Origin: an uncultured bacterium
GTDB taxonomy: Bacteria; Verrucomicrobiota; Lentisphaeria; Victivallales; UBA1829
Assembly: GCA_949292215.1 (NCBI GenBank)
Contig: CASEYW010000076.1
Span: forward strand, 62,001 to 126,000
Length of the DNA: 64,000 nucleotides
Direction of reading: 5' to 3'
Shown here: in pieces, positions 9,430 through 19,082 of the stretch
Layout of the letters: each line of letters begins with the position of its first letter
Position numbering within the stretch: the first letter of the stretch is position 1
Translations under genes and position numbers: made by a program
The notes under the pieces: generated by a model
The model's input: only the letters and a program-made list of their open reading frames with translations
What the model was told of the DNA's origin: nothing
Database searches by the model: none

Positions 9430-9467
9430 AAAAAAACAAGGCTCCCGAACATTCTCCGGGAGCCTTG
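9430..9467 (-). terminator. Rho-independent terminator of the GH106-like gene
   Basis: A perfect 11-bp stem (9437-9447 with 9457-9467, loop of 9) is followed on the minus strand by a run of T residues (9436-9430). It sits 28 bases beyond the hydrolase stop at 9495. The plus strand lacks a T-run, so the URO-D-like gene is probably not terminated here efficiently. Confidence 0.85.
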
Positions 9468-9494
9468 AAAGACAAGATCTTTCCGTGTTGTCAA

Positions 9495-12400
9495 TCAATA
9501 TTTGAGAACCGGCGTTTCCAGCAGTCCGCAGGGGACGAGCTGACGGTTGGTTACCTCATAGAAGCGGAACTGTGCGGGACCCGTCCATGACGGCCATTTC
9601 TCCTGGAGATAGAAGGGTCCATGAGAATTACGGCGGTGTCCATAGACTTCGATCTCCAATGTATTTTCTCCGTTTTTGAGCCATTTCGAGAGATCAAGTC
9701 TGTATGGCGGCCACGGAAGCATTGTCTGTTCCGATCCGTTGACGCGCACTCCGAGTGCGGCGCCGCGCCATGCGGGAATCTCCAGAATGACGGATTCATT
9801 GGAGGCGGGGCGCTCAAAGGTTGTCCGATAGATCAGATTGCCTGCATAGTTCTGGAAGCCCTGAGAACACCAGTCTCCGATGTTCAGGGTTCGGGGAAGG
9901 GCTGTGATGGTTTCTCCGCGGACTCCGAAGCTGCCGAGCAGGAAAATCGCCTCCAGTCCGGGCAGTAGTTCATGATAGGCCGTGCTCAGTTCCAGCTGAT
10001 TGAGTCCCGTTTTCAAAAGATCGACGGGAAGTTTGAGTTTCCGCATGGAGCGGTCGCACCAGAAGCCGCACTCTTCCGCCTTGAACTCCGTTCCGTTGAG
10101 ACGGAACGTGTAGAGATCGGGGCGTTCGATTCCCAGATACAGCTCCGCGGGCAGGAGTTCGCACTCAAATTCATACTGAAGTTTCAGGTCGAGGGTTTTT
10201 GCCGGTGTTTCCGCCTTTGCACTGAGCCAGGGCTGGACCATTGCGCCGCCGCGCGGATGCTGGCCGAGAATCTCCCGGAGACGTCCGTCGATTTTGAGAA
10301 TGTAGTCTTTGATGCTGTAATACGAGCCATTGACGGAATATCTGGCGTGATCAAGAACGAAAACATTGTAATCGTCGATTTCGGCATTCCAGCGTTCCGG
10401 CAGACGGATCGTCTGCTGGAAGCTCCGTTTTTCCTCTTCCCGTTTTGCGTTTGCGATGTTTTCCGCACATGCGATGAAAAGACGGGACTCCAGACGGGCA
10501 AACGAGGTTCGGAAGAAACGTTTGCCGTCTCTGTATTCCGAGGGTACCTCATAGAGTTCGCCGTTGTTCAAGTTGAATTCAAAGATCTGCCACTGTTCCG
10601 GAAGTTTCCAGGCTATTGCGGCGTTTTCAAACGCAAGCATGCGGTCCCGGACCATCGGGATATCCATCTGTTTGTCGTTCCAGTCAAGACTCGTGTTGCA
10701 GAGGAAGAGGGTTGCCAGGTCATCCGTTCTGCGCAGTCCGTAGAGAATCGGGGCTATTTCCGTGCAGTTCTCCGTGACGGAGATTTCGCGTGTTGCCGCT
10801 TCGACATCTTTTGCCGCATTCTCCGGCGTCGTGCGGGTGAACAGACGATAGGTTTCTTTTGCTTCGCTGCTGGCGAAACCATCCACAAATTCCGGCGCAC
10901 AGCCGATGTAGACAACCTGCCCGCCGTTCTGTGCAAACTGTTTCAGAAGCGCAAGAGTTGTTTTGCGGATCGTTCTCAGTTCAGGAATGACGACAGCTTT
11001 GTAGGATGCTTTTGCGATGGAGATCGTGCTGCCGGAAACGGAACCGTGACGGGACATGACTTCCTCGTCGCCGAAATCAAAATCCACATTGTCCTTCAGA
11101 ATCTGATTGCTCAGATGGACCAGTCTGCCTTTTTCTTCGGCGAGTTCCTGTTCGGAACAGAGGCAGAGGGCGCGTCCGAACCAGGTCGATTCGATCGGAT
11201 GGATCACGAGCAGGTTCCGGACCTCTTCCCCCTCGGAGAGTGCCGTGTTGAGGCGGGCAAAATAGTTTTCCACGACAGGGTAGCGTTCGCACCACGGGGA
11301 CTGGTAGGAGATGCTTGCCGGATAATCCCGTTTAGCTTCTGCTTCCATGGAGTACCAGGCAAGATGCTGGCAGCGCAGATTGATGCCGAGTGCAGTCTGC
11401 CAGTCACCGAGTGCCTTGTGCCCTTCGAACGGGAAATCCCATCCGGTGCAGCCGTAGGTTTCGGAAAGGCGCGTTTTCCGTCCGAACTGATGCGCCATGG
11501 AGACGCACTGTTTTGCCGTGTTGAAGATATTCCAGTGTTCGGTCAGCAGGTCGATTCCGGGGCTTTGCATGTATTCGTAAAAGCGCATTGCCGCGCCAAC
11601 GACATAGGTCTGGGAAACGACATCATCTTCACAGAGGACATGACCGGTGAATTCCATGTTGTGCTGTTCGCACCATTCGCCGATCTGTTTCGAGAAGGAG
11701 GATACGAAAAGATCGGTCAGAACGTTGTAATAGTTCAGGCGGACCCGCGAGGTTGTTTCTCCGTTCACATCAAAATAAAGTTCAGGCAGATGATCGAGAA
11801 GATCGTAGCCGTACATTTCGCGGAATCTTGCGGGGACTCCGTCGGTCCAGGAGGAATAGTTCGGCTCGTCTGTGAAGATCCCGGGCACGGTTTTCCCGAG
11901 GGATTCCGGAATTTCCTTTGCATATTTTTCATGGGTGATTTCGATGAATTTCCGGACCGCTTCCGGATTCATGGTGTCGAGATAAGTTTGTCCATTGAAC
12001 CAGGAGCTCGGCTCATCAATCTTGACGTAGAAGCGGAGGAAGGTTTCTCCTTCAGCTAGGGAATCTCCCCGGTTGAGTTTACGCGGGGAGTAGGCGGCGC
12101 TGCCGTCGATTTTTGCGGCGAACCAGGCGAGATCCCCGTCCTTGTAGTCGGTTTTTTCCAGGGATTCCAGTTTCAAGTTCCGCTTGCGGAAACGGACCTC
12201 TTTTGTGACGAATCCTCCGCCAGCGCCGGAAGGCCAGCGGTCCTCGTCATAGAGCCACGCGTTCATTCCCTGTTTTTCCGCTTCGTCGATACATGCGCGG
12301 ATACATTCGAACCATTCGTCACCGAGATATTCCGTGTTGAGTCCGACGCGGGAGTGCATGAAAAAGCCGCCCAGCCCCATCTGTTTCATGTTGCGAATCT

Positions 12401-12506
12401 GCGTACGGAGTTCCTCCGGTTCCAGTTTGCTGTTCCACGCCCAGAAGGGAGCTCCGCGGAATCCGCTGCCGGGATTCCCGATTTTTTTAATGAACTCATT
12501 CAGCAT
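9495..12506 (-). CDS. Glycoside hydrolase, GH106/alpha-L-rhamnosidase-like
   Basis: A 1003-residue cytosolic protein without a signal peptide. The N-terminal barrel begins FRGAPFWAWNSKLEP, followed by MGLGGFFMHSRVGL and AWLYDEDRWPSGAGGG, all typical of the large GH106-like family annotated as rhamnosidases or unclassified glycosyl hydrolases. Later come FTDEPNYSSW and HVLCEDDVVSQT, with acidic residues likely to be catalytic, and a C-terminal beta-sandwich ending in a GH2-like jelly roll (residues about 830-1000). Start 12506 is favoured over 12611 because GAGG lies six bases upstream. It is divergent from the AraC regulator at 12695, its likely controller. A substrate such as a rhamnose-containing oligosaccharide is inference. 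Confidence 0.82.
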   Translation of the reverse strand: MLNEFIKKIGNPGSGFRGAPFWAWNSKLEPEELRTQIRNMKQMGLGGFFMHSRVGLNTEYLGDEWFECIRACIDEAEKQGMNAWLYDEDRWPSGAGGGFVTKEVRFRKRNLKLESLEKTDYKDGDLAWFAAKIDGSAAYSPRKLNRGDSLAEGETFLRFYVKIDEPSSWFNGQTYLDTMNPEAVRKFIEITHEKYAKEIPESLGKTVPGIFTDEPNYSSWTDGVPARFREMYGYDLLDHLPELYFDVNGETTSRVRLNYYNVLTDLFVSSFSKQIGEWCEQHNMEFTGHVLCEDDVVSQTYVVGAAMRFYEYMQSPGIDLLTEHWNIFNTAKQCVSMAHQFGRKTRLSETYGCTGWDFPFEGHKALGDWQTALGINLRCQHLAWYSMEAEAKRDYPASISYQSPWCERYPVVENYFARLNTALSEGEEVRNLLVIHPIESTWFGRALCLCSEQELAEEKGRLVHLSNQILKDNVDFDFGDEEVMSRHGSVSGSTISIAKASYKAVVIPELRTIRKTTLALLKQFAQNGGQVVYIGCAPEFVDGFASSEAKETYRLFTRTTPENAAKDVEAATREISVTENCTEIAPILYGLRRTDDLATLFLCNTSLDWNDKQMDIPMVRDRMLAFENAAIAWKLPEQWQIFEFNLNNGELYEVPSEYRDGKRFFRTSFARLESRLFIACAENIANAKREEEKRSFQQTIRLPERWNAEIDDYNVFVLDHARYSVNGSYYSIKDYILKIDGRLREILGQHPRGGAMVQPWLSAKAETPAKTLDLKLQYEFECELLPAELYLGIERPDLYTFRLNGTEFKAEECGFWCDRSMRKLKLPVDLLKTGLNQLELSTAYHELLPGLEAIFLLGSFGVRGETITALPRTLNIGDWCSQGFQNYAGNLIYRTTFERPASNESVILEIPAWRGAALGVRVNGSEQTMLPWPPYRLDLSKWLKNGENTLEIEVYGHRRNSHGPFYLQEKWPSWTGPAQFRFYEVTNRQLVPCGLLETPVLKY

Positions 12507-12561
12507 TTTGACCTCATATATGGGTTGTTCCGAAAAAAAACTTTTTTTCGTTTCCGCCTTA

Positions 12562-12618
12562 ATTATAGCCGATTTTTCCGCAATAAACCTTGACAATTCA
12601 GAAAAAAACAAGCATTAT
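12562..12618. promoter_or_regulatory. Divergent promoter region between GH106-like gene and AraC
   Basis: On the plus strand TTGACA (12590-12595), 17 bases, then CATTAT (12613-12618) precede the AraC gene. On the minus strand a perfect TATAAT lies at 12567-12562 for the hydrolase, but no good -35 box is seen, as expected of a promoter needing an activator. Confidence 0.55.
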
Positions 12619-12694
12619 TTGACAAAAAACGTCTTGCGGACTTCTCCGGAGGATGTAAATTACAGTTTCAAAGCCGGACAAGGAGGATTTTTTT

Positions 12695-13570
12695 ATGCCG
12701 AACCGATTGAAACCGCATCTGCAATGGCGGAATTTTGAACTGCGGGTGCAGACCGCGGGACACAAAGGCGATTCCATGACGCCTCATTCTCATGATTTCT
12801 ATGAGCTCGTTTTCGTTCATGAAGGGAAGGCGCGGCATTGTCTTGGCGACAACAATTATCCGGTGCGGGCAGGGGATGTCTTCATCATTCCTCCGGGGGT
12901 GACGCATGTTTATCGGGAGGCCAATATGGGAATCTATAACATGCTGTTTTCCAAAAACTTCCTGAAACATTTCCAGCAGGATATGTCCGGTTTTCCGAAT
13001 TACCAGCTTTTGTTCAACATTCCCCGGGACCTGCCGCTCTCCCATCGGTTGATGTCGCTTGACTCCGCTTATTTTCCGGAGATGACCCGCCTGCTGGATG
13101 ACATCATTCACGAGCAGGAGGCGGGCGGCTGCGGAAGCCGGAGCGCTGTGCTCAGTGATTTCCTGCGTGTGATTCTTCTGATTTGCAGGCATTCGCATCC
13201 GGCTGGGAATCCGAAAAATCTGCATTATGCGTACCGCATCAGCAATTTGATGGCAATCCTTGATGAGCGTTATGCGGAAAACTGGAATTTGGAACAGATG
13301 GCGGCATTGACAAAAATGTCTGTCAGCGGATTCCGTCAGCAGTTCAAGAGTCTGACCGGCAAAGCTCCGGTGGAGTATCTGCTGGGAATCCGGTTGAAAA
13401 AGGCATCGGAGATGCTTTGTCTCGGAGACAAGACCATCAGCGAAATTGCCCTGCTCTGCGGATTTGACGACAGCAATTATTTTTCGCGTCAATTTAAAAA
13501 TACAAATGGAATGAGTCCACGGAAGTATCGGAATATGATCGAATCCAGAAATTTTGAAAAAATAATTTGA
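12695..13570 (+). CDS. AraC family transcriptional regulator
   Basis: A 291-residue regulator. The N-terminal cupin (residues about 25-110) shows HSHDFYELVFVHEGKARH and AGDVFIIPPGVTHVY, the usual sugar-sensing double-stranded beta-helix. The C-terminal 100 residues hold two helix-turn-helices: WNLEQMAALTKMSVSGFRQQFK and KTISEIALLCGFDDSNYFSRQFK, with the closing NGMSPRKYR. An AAGGAGG ribosome site lies just upstream. The gene is divergent from the GH106-like hydrolase and most likely activates it in response to the released sugar. The TTGATT-N17-TAGATT promoter of the next gene overlaps its stop codon. Confidence 0.93.
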   Translation: MPNRLKPHLQWRNFELRVQTAGHKGDSMTPHSHDFYELVFVHEGKARHCLGDNNYPVRAGDVFIIPPGVTHVYREANMGIYNMLFSKNFLKHFQQDMSGFPNYQLLFNIPRDLPLSHRLMSLDSAYFPEMTRLLDDIIHEQEAGGCGSRSAVLSDFLRVILLICRHSHPAGNPKNLHYAYRISNLMAILDERYAENWNLEQMAALTKMSVSGFRQQFKSLTGKAPVEYLLGIRLKKASEMLCLGDKTISEIALLCGFDDSNYFSRQFKNTNGMSPRKYRNMIESRNFEKII

Positions 13571-13595
13571 TTTCCGCTTGAAACGGTGCTAGATT
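13567..13595 (+). promoter_or_regulatory. Extended -10 promoter for the 13639 lipoprotein
   Basis: TTGATT (13567-13572), 17 bases, then TAGATT (13590-13595) preceded by TGC, an extended -10 element. It overlaps the AraC stop codon. Confidence 0.55.
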
Positions 13596-13638
13596 CTAAA
13601 GAAGTGAATGATGAAAATTTAACGAGGCTGGTCATGTT

Positions 13639-14058
13639 ATGAAGTTTGAGCGATTGTTCCGAAGATTCGCCCTGTTTACCATTTTATTTTTTCTTGTCTG
13701 TCTTTCCTGTTTTATTTCCGGTTGTGCGACAGAGCCTCCGCAGAAAACCTTTCCCGATCTCATCACTCATTTTTCCAGGAACGGAGTCATTATCACAGGC
13801 GTGGGACAGCTTGCTTATCAGCTTGCGCAGGCTGAGGCCGGATATTGTTTCCGGATTGGAAAACGTGAAATCGGAGTTTATCAATATAATCTGAAACGGA
13901 AAAAACAGCGTCATCGCTATCAGCTTGTCAAAGATTCCGGGGTGCTTTATATCAATGGAAAGAAATTCAAGGCAATGATTAATGGAACGTTTGTCATGAT
14001 TGATTTCAATACGCACCCGGAGGAAGCGAAAATCGTAAAGGCGTTTGAATCTTTTTAG
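13639..14058 (+). CDS. Small lipoprotein of unknown function
   Basis: A 139-residue protein that I do not recognise. Residues 1-29 form a lipoprotein signal: basic MKFERLFRRFA, a hydrophobic core of Phe and Leu, and lipobox FISGC, so Cys29 or so should be acylated. The mature part is basic (KRKKQRHRYQ) and contains YINGKKFKAMINGTFVMIDF, which looks like beta-hairpins. No catalytic motif is seen. It stands alone between the AraC gene and PPDK with its own candidate promoter. Confidence 0.7.
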   Translation: MKFERLFRRFALFTILFFLVCLSCFISGCATEPPQKTFPDLITHFSRNGVIITGVGQLAYQLAQAEAGYCFRIGKREIGVYQYNLKRKKQRHRYQLVKDSGVLYINGKKFKAMINGTFVMIDFNTHPEEAKIVKAFESF

Positions 14059-14130
14059 TCCCGGCGAGAGGGCTCGTTTTACCGGGATGAATATAAATAG
14101 AATCGCTAAAATAGGGAGAGGAGTCTCAGA

Positions 14131-17070
14131 ATGGCAGCGAAGAGCAAAAAAACGGTCAAAGCCGCGGCTACTGTGAAAGCTGTGAAAACCGCGGCAGTGC
14201 CTGTCAAGCCTGCGAAAGTGGAAAAAAAAACAAAATCCGCTGAAGTTGCAAAATCAGTAAAAAATACAAAAACACTAAAAAGTGAATCGGTCAGGCCTGT
14301 TGCGAAAAAGGCTGTTCCCGCGAAAGCGGCAAAGAAGGCGGCAAAGCCTGCTTCCGCGAAAAAATATGTTTACCTGTTCGGCAAAGACATGTCCGAAGGA
14401 AAAGCGGATATGAAGGAGCTGCTCGGAGGAAAAGGTGCCAATCTTGCTGAAATGGCGAATCTCGGACTCCCCGTTCCTGCCGGTTTCACAATCACGACGG
14501 AATGCTGTGTCGATTATTTCAAGAACGGCTCGAAAGCTCCGGCTTCTCTGGAAGCTGAAGTGCTGGCAGCTCTGAAAAAAGTCGAAAAATGTATGGGAAT
14601 GAAGTTTGGAGACAAAGAGAATCCGCTTCTGGTCTCCTGCCGTTCCGGTGCGCGTTCTTCAATGCCCGGCATGATGGAGACCGTTCTGAACGTGGGACTC
14701 TCTTCCGCGACCATTCCCGGACTCATCAAAAAAACAAAGAACGAGCGTTTTGTTTATGATGCTTACCGTCGTCTGATTATGATGTATTCCGACGTCGTGA
14801 TGGAAAAAGCGGAAGGCATTGAGCCTGAAGACGGAAAAGGCATTCGCAAACTTCTTGACGAACAGCTCGAAAAACTGAAAAAAGCGAAAAAATACACCTC
14901 TGATACCGATCTCAAGGTCGCCGACCTGAAGAAACTCTGCGAAGATTTCAAGAAGACCATCAAGAAGGTTCTCAAGAAGGAGTTCCCGGATGATGCCATG
15001 CTGCAGCTCTGGGGTGGTATTTCCGCCGTATTCAAGAGCTGGAATGGCAAAAAGGCCGTTTCCTACCGGCGCATTGAGGGGATTCCCGACGACTGGGGGA
15101 CTGCTGTCAATGTGCAGAGTATGGTTTTCGGAAATATGGGTGAGGATTCTGCCACCGGCGTTGCGTTTACCCGTAATCCGTCGACCGGCGACAATAAATT
15201 CTATGGGGAATGGCTGGTCAATGCCCAGGGCGAGGATGTCGTTGCCGGCACCCGTACACCGAATCCTCTGAACAACGAAACAAAGAACGAGCAGAATAAA
15301 AATCTGCCCTCCATGCAGGACCTGCTTCCTGCAATTTACAAACAGCTGTTTGATATCCGCAACAAACTGGAACGTCATTATCATGACATGCTGGATATCG
15401 AATTCACAATTCAGGAAAGAAAACTCTACATGCTTCAGTGCCGCGTCGGGAAACGTACCGGTATTGCGGCTCTGAATATGGCGATGGATATGCTCTCCGA
15501 AAAACTGATTTCGGAGAAGGTTGCGGTCATGCGCCTTTCGCCGACTCAGCTGGATGAGCTTCTTCATCCGATTCTCGATCCGAAGGCGGAGAAGAAAGCT
15601 GAACTGATTGTCAAAGGACTTCCGGCAGGTCCGGGTGGTGCGGTCGGCGAGATCGTCTTCACTTCGGAGCGCGCGGTTGCGCTTGCCGCGAAGAAGATCC
15701 CCTGCATCCTGGTTCGTGAAGAGACCAATCCGGAGGATGTGGAAGGCATGCGTGCTGCAACCGGTATTCTGACCGCCCGCGGAGGAATGACGAGCCATGC
15801 CGCGCTTGTCTGCCGCGGATGGGGAAAATGCTGTATCGTCGGAGCTGGTGAACTGAATATTTCTGAAAAAGACAAAACGGTTAAGGTCGGCAAGTATACT
15901 TTCCGGGAAGGGGATGTCCTCAGCTTGAACGGAACACGCGGATACGTTTACAGCGGCAAAGTCGCGACGATGGATTCCAGTGAGAATCCGCGCTTCAAGA
16001 AATTCATGGCGCTTGCCGACAAGTATCGTAAACTCGGCGTCAGAACGAATGCCGATACTGCTGATGACGCGTCTCTTGCCCGTGCGTTCGGTGCCGAGGG
16101 AATCGGACTTTTCCGTGTGGAGCACATGTTCTATGGAAAAAACAGTGAAAAGCCGCTTTTTGCCCTGCGCAAGATGATTCTCTGTTCTTCGCCGGCTGAG
16201 CGCGTTGCGGCGTTGAAAGAGCTCTATCCGTTCATCAAAAAGGATATCAAAGCGACCATGACGGCGATGAAGGGACTGCCTGTCACCATTCGTCTGATGG
16301 ATCCCCCGCTTCACGAATTTGTTCCCAAGAGTGCGGATAAGATCAGGGAGCTGGCAAAGAGTCTTAAAATTTCCGCGCAGGAGATTCAGAAGCGTGCGGA
16401 TGCTCTTCATGAGTCCAATCCGATGATGGGACACCGTGGCATTCGTCTCGGCATCACCTATCCGGAAATTACGGAAACGCAGGTTCGCGCGATTTTCGAA
16501 TCTGCCGCAGAACTGATCAAAGACGGTGCAAAATGCAAGCCGGAGATCATGATTCCGGTTACCTGCGATGCTGCGGAGCTCAAGGATCAGAAGGTCATTG
16601 TCAGGCGCGTTGCGGATGAGGTCGTTCGGAAGTTCAAACTCAAGAATTTTGAATATCTGGTCGGTACGATGATTGAGATTCCGCGTGCTGCGATTCTTGC
16701 CGGAAAAATGGCGGAAGAGGCGGAGTTCTTCTCCTTCGGAACCAACGACCTGACTCAGATGACATTCGGATTCAGCCGCGACGATGTCGGCGGATTCCTC
16801 GGAGCATATCTGGATAAGAAGATTCTGGCTTCCGATCCCTTCCAGACGATTGATCAGGAAGGCGTCGGCTATCTGATTGAACACGCCGTCCGGGAAGGAC
16901 GCGCGACACGTTCCAATCTGAAGATCGGAATCTGCGGTGAACAGGGCGGCGAAGCAAAATCTGTTGCCTTCTGCAACCGTATGGGACTCAATTATGTCTC
17001 CTGCAGTCCGTTCCGCGTTCCGATTGCCCGCCTTGCTGCCGCTCAGGCTGCGATTCAGGAAGACAAATAA
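14131..17070 (+). CDS. ppdK: Pyruvate, phosphate dikinase with lysine/alanine-rich N-terminal tail
   Basis: A 979-residue PPDK interconverting pyruvate, ATP and phosphate with PEP, AMP and pyrophosphate. From about residue 78 it is standard: KYVYLFGKDM, the ATP-grasp start LLGGKGANLAEMANLGLPVPAGF, the swivelling-domain histidine in GGMTSHAAL (His556), and the PEP barrel ending in ICGEQGGEAKS (Cys935) and GLNYVSCSPFRVPIARLAAAQA. The usual CGEHGG is CGEQGG here. Unusually, residues 1-77 are almost entirely Lys, Ala, Val, Pro, Thr and Ser, like a histone H1 tail. A strong GGAGAGGAG site nine bases before the ATG supports this start. A strong terminator follows at 17100-17140. It may run in gluconeogenesis or pyrophosphate-linked glycolysis. 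Confidence 0.95.
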   Translation: MAAKSKKTVKAAATVKAVKTAAVPVKPAKVEKKTKSAEVAKSVKNTKTLKSESVRPVAKKAVPAKAAKKAAKPASAKKYVYLFGKDMSEGKADMKELLGGKGANLAEMANLGLPVPAGFTITTECCVDYFKNGSKAPASLEAEVLAALKKVEKCMGMKFGDKENPLLVSCRSGARSSMPGMMETVLNVGLSSATIPGLIKKTKNERFVYDAYRRLIMMYSDVVMEKAEGIEPEDGKGIRKLLDEQLEKLKKAKKYTSDTDLKVADLKKLCEDFKKTIKKVLKKEFPDDAMLQLWGGISAVFKSWNGKKAVSYRRIEGIPDDWGTAVNVQSMVFGNMGEDSATGVAFTRNPSTGDNKFYGEWLVNAQGEDVVAGTRTPNPLNNETKNEQNKNLPSMQDLLPAIYKQLFDIRNKLERHYHDMLDIEFTIQERKLYMLQCRVGKRTGIAALNMAMDMLSEKLISEKVAVMRLSPTQLDELLHPILDPKAEKKAELIVKGLPAGPGGAVGEIVFTSERAVALAAKKIPCILVREETNPEDVEGMRAATGILTARGGMTSHAALVCRGWGKCCIVGAGELNISEKDKTVKVGKYTFREGDVLSLNGTRGYVYSGKVATMDSSENPRFKKFMALADKYRKLGVRTNADTADDASLARAFGAEGIGLFRVEHMFYGKNSEKPLFALRKMILCSSPAERVAALKELYPFIKKDIKATMTAMKGLPVTIRLMDPPLHEFVPKSADKIRELAKSLKISAQEIQKRADALHESNPMMGHRGIRLGITYPEITETQVRAIFESAAELIKDGAKCKPEIMIPVTCDAAELKDQKVIVRRVADEVVRKFKLKNFEYLVGTMIEIPRAAILAGKMAEEAEFFSFGTNDLTQMTFGFSRDDVGGFLGAYLDKKILASDPFQTIDQEGVGYLIEHAVREGRATRSNLKIGICGEQGGEAKSVAFCNRMGLNYVSCSPFRVPIARLAAAQAAIQEDK

Positions 17071-17099
17071 GTTTTGTTTGAACGCTGAAGCAAATTCTG

Positions 17100-17140
17100 C
17101 GCCGCACAGGTGAATTTTTTTCCTGTGCGGCGTTTTTTTT
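17100..17140 (+). terminator. Rho-independent terminator of ppdK
   Basis: An 11-bp stem (17100-17110 with 17122-17132), an 11-base T-rich loop and eight T residues (17133-17140), 29 bases after the ppdK stop. Confidence 0.92.
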
Positions 17141-17164
17141 GGAACAGAAGTTCCGCTTTCGCCT

Positions 17165-17209
17165 TTCTTAAAGAAAACGACGCCCCGGGAAGTAGAGTCC
17201 CCGGGGCGT
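17165..17209 (-). terminator. Terminator of the fmt-rng-arnB-arnT operon
   Basis: A GC-rich 10-bp stem (17180-17189 with 17200-17209) lies 31 bases past the arnT stop. It is followed on the minus strand by a T-rich tail, GTTTTCTTT. Confidence 0.75.
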
Positions 17210-17240
17210 TGTTGTCAAACGACGGAAAGGGACGGTGGAG

Positions 17241-19082
17241 TTATTTGGGCTTGGGAAGATTCAGACGGATGGTCCGCATGATAAAGTTTTTGCGGTAGGA
17301 ACTTTTCCGATCCCAGGGGAAGGTCGGTTCCTGAATGACTTTGGGCAGATGTTGGAGGATCTTCGCCGGAAGACTGTCGAAATAGCGGTTCTGAGAAATG
17401 ATAAAAACGCGCTGATCTGCTTTTGTCGCGATGATTTTTTCCAGATCTTCCGGTTTCCGGAGAATCTGGATTTCATACGGCTGATTCAGGTAAAGTACAG
17501 CGTTGACAAAGGATTTGTCATAGAAATAGACATTTTCAGGGAGCACCTTTTCCGCTTTGATAAACTGTGCCATGGTCTGGAGAGTTCTTCGTTCCAGCCG
17601 GAACTGATCGGCCGTCGGAATGGCATACAGGAAGACCATCAGAAGAATGATATAAATGGAAAAGACAGATTTTGCCAGTTTCCTGTCCGGCAGGAATCTG
17701 GTGAAGGCTGTATCCGGGCCGTTCAAACGGAAAAGGAAAAGTCCGATGACGAAAATGCCGGCCAGCAGAGTCACCATTGTCTGCGGGAGCAGTCTGCGGA
17801 GGATAACGTACTGCGACGGAATCAGCGACGGGAAGAGAATCAGAATCAGTCCTGCCAGAAAAAGGAGTGCAAATCCTGCGATGGGAAGAATCCAGTAGAG
17901 TTTCAGGAGAATCTGCTTGATTTTTTCAATCCATTGAACAGGGGTTTCTCTCGTCAGAAAGAGTGCACAGAAGATCGCACAGTAGGGGATCAGCGGCAAG
18001 ATGTAATAATGACGTTTGGAACCTGAAATTGTGAAAAACAGGAAGATCGCGATCATACTCCAGCAGAGCCATTTCTCATCTTTTGTCAGCGTCTTTCGTA
18101 GTAGAATTGCGTTAATGACCGCGAGAATCAGGAACGGACTCCACGGAAGTGTCAGGCGCGGTACATGGATCAAATAGGAATAGAACGGTTCCTTATGGTC
18201 AAAAGGATCGAAATAGCGGATGATATTTTCGCGCAGGGCGAGGGCAATGCCGCTGGTTTTCACGGTGCCGTCACCGTCGATAACGGTCTGGGTTGCCGGG
18301 GAGATCGCAGGCGCGATTATCCTGGAGAGTTCAAACGGAATCATGTAAACTCCCGCGCCAATGGCCAGCGCAAGAGCGGCTTTCCAGTTGCAATGGAGTT
18401 TGAACGTTTTGTTGAGAAGTTGATCCACCAGCACGACAAGAATCGGAACCGCGATTGTTGCGAGTCCTTTTGCATGTGCACCAATGAAACAGATCAGAAA
18501 GAATATCAGATATCCGATGAAACTTTTCCTGTTGCGATAAGCCAGATACCATGCGATTGCCGCAGTGCTGAACGCTTCATTTGCCATATCGGCTTCTGCA
18601 AGACGTCCCCAGAAGGCAAAACTGTAGAATGTGATGAAAATCCAGCCGGTGACAAGGGCGGTTTTTGCATCCCACAGACGTTTTGCGATGGAAACGATCG
18701 CAGCGAGTGCAGCGAGTGCAGCCAGAGCACTGGGAATGCGGGCGGTCAGCTCCGTTACGACCCTTCCGTTGAAGAGAGAACAGAAGACAGTGAACCAGTA
18801 GGTCAGGAGTGGTTTGTCGAAATAAGGTTCGAAATTGATGGTCGGATGCAGGTAGTCGCCTGTGAAGAACATTTCACGCGCGATGACGAGCCATCGGGAT
18901 TCCGAGCCGTTCACAGCCTGGACCCCGAGATTCCCGAACAGCAGAAATGCCGCACAGAGCCACAGGGGAAGCCATGTGACAAGTTTTTCCTTTTTTTTCG
19001 TTGTGAGCAGTTGCATTTGCGGGGCAAATACCGGCGCGGAAGCCCCGATCTCTTTTTGTTGAGCAGGCTTGTTGATTTTCAT
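17241..19082 (-). CDS. arnT: ArnT-like glycosyltransferase, PMT/GT39-GT83 family
   Basis: A 613-residue polytopic membrane protein. After a short cytosolic tail it has about a dozen hydrophobic segments. The first periplasmic loop carries GSESRWLVIAREM, matching the acidic-residue motif DETRYAEISREM of ArnT, the enzyme that moves 4-amino-4-deoxy-L-arabinose from undecaprenyl phosphate to lipid A. FEPYFDKPLLTYW and RLAEADMANEAF are further family marks. The C-terminal part (from about residue 450) is a periplasmic domain. It overlaps the arnB stop by four bases (ATGA), so the two are coupled. Other members of the family use different lipid-linked sugars, so the arabinose assignment rests mainly on the ArnB neighbour. 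Confidence 0.8.
   Translation of the reverse strand: MKINKPAQQKEIGASAPVFAPQMQLLTTKKKEKLVTWLPLWLCAAFLLFGNLGVQAVNGSESRWLVIAREMFFTGDYLHPTINFEPYFDKPLLTYWFTVFCSLFNGRVVTELTARIPSALAALAALAAIVSIAKRLWDAKTALVTGWIFITFYSFAFWGRLAEADMANEAFSTAAIAWYLAYRNRKSFIGYLIFFLICFIGAHAKGLATIAVPILVVLVDQLLNKTFKLHCNWKAALALAIGAGVYMIPFELSRIIAPAISPATQTVIDGDGTVKTSGIALALRENIIRYFDPFDHKEPFYSYLIHVPRLTLPWSPFLILAVINAILLRKTLTKDEKWLCWSMIAIFLFFTISGSKRHYYILPLIPYCAIFCALFLTRETPVQWIEKIKQILLKLYWILPIAGFALLFLAGLILILFPSLIPSQYVILRRLLPQTMVTLLAGIFVIGLFLFRLNGPDTAFTRFLPDRKLAKSVFSIYIILLMVFLYAIPTADQFRLERRTLQTMAQFIKAEKVLPENVYFYDKSFVNAVLYLNQPYEIQILRKPEDLEKIIATKADQRVFIISQNRYFDSLPAKILQHLPKVIQEPTFPWDRKSSYRKNFIMRTIRLNLPKPK

Noticed and set aside
12334..12738. 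A plus-strand open frame across the AraC/hydrolase intergenic region.
   Set aside because: It runs antisense into the hydrolase and through the AraC start region, with no ribosome site or motif.
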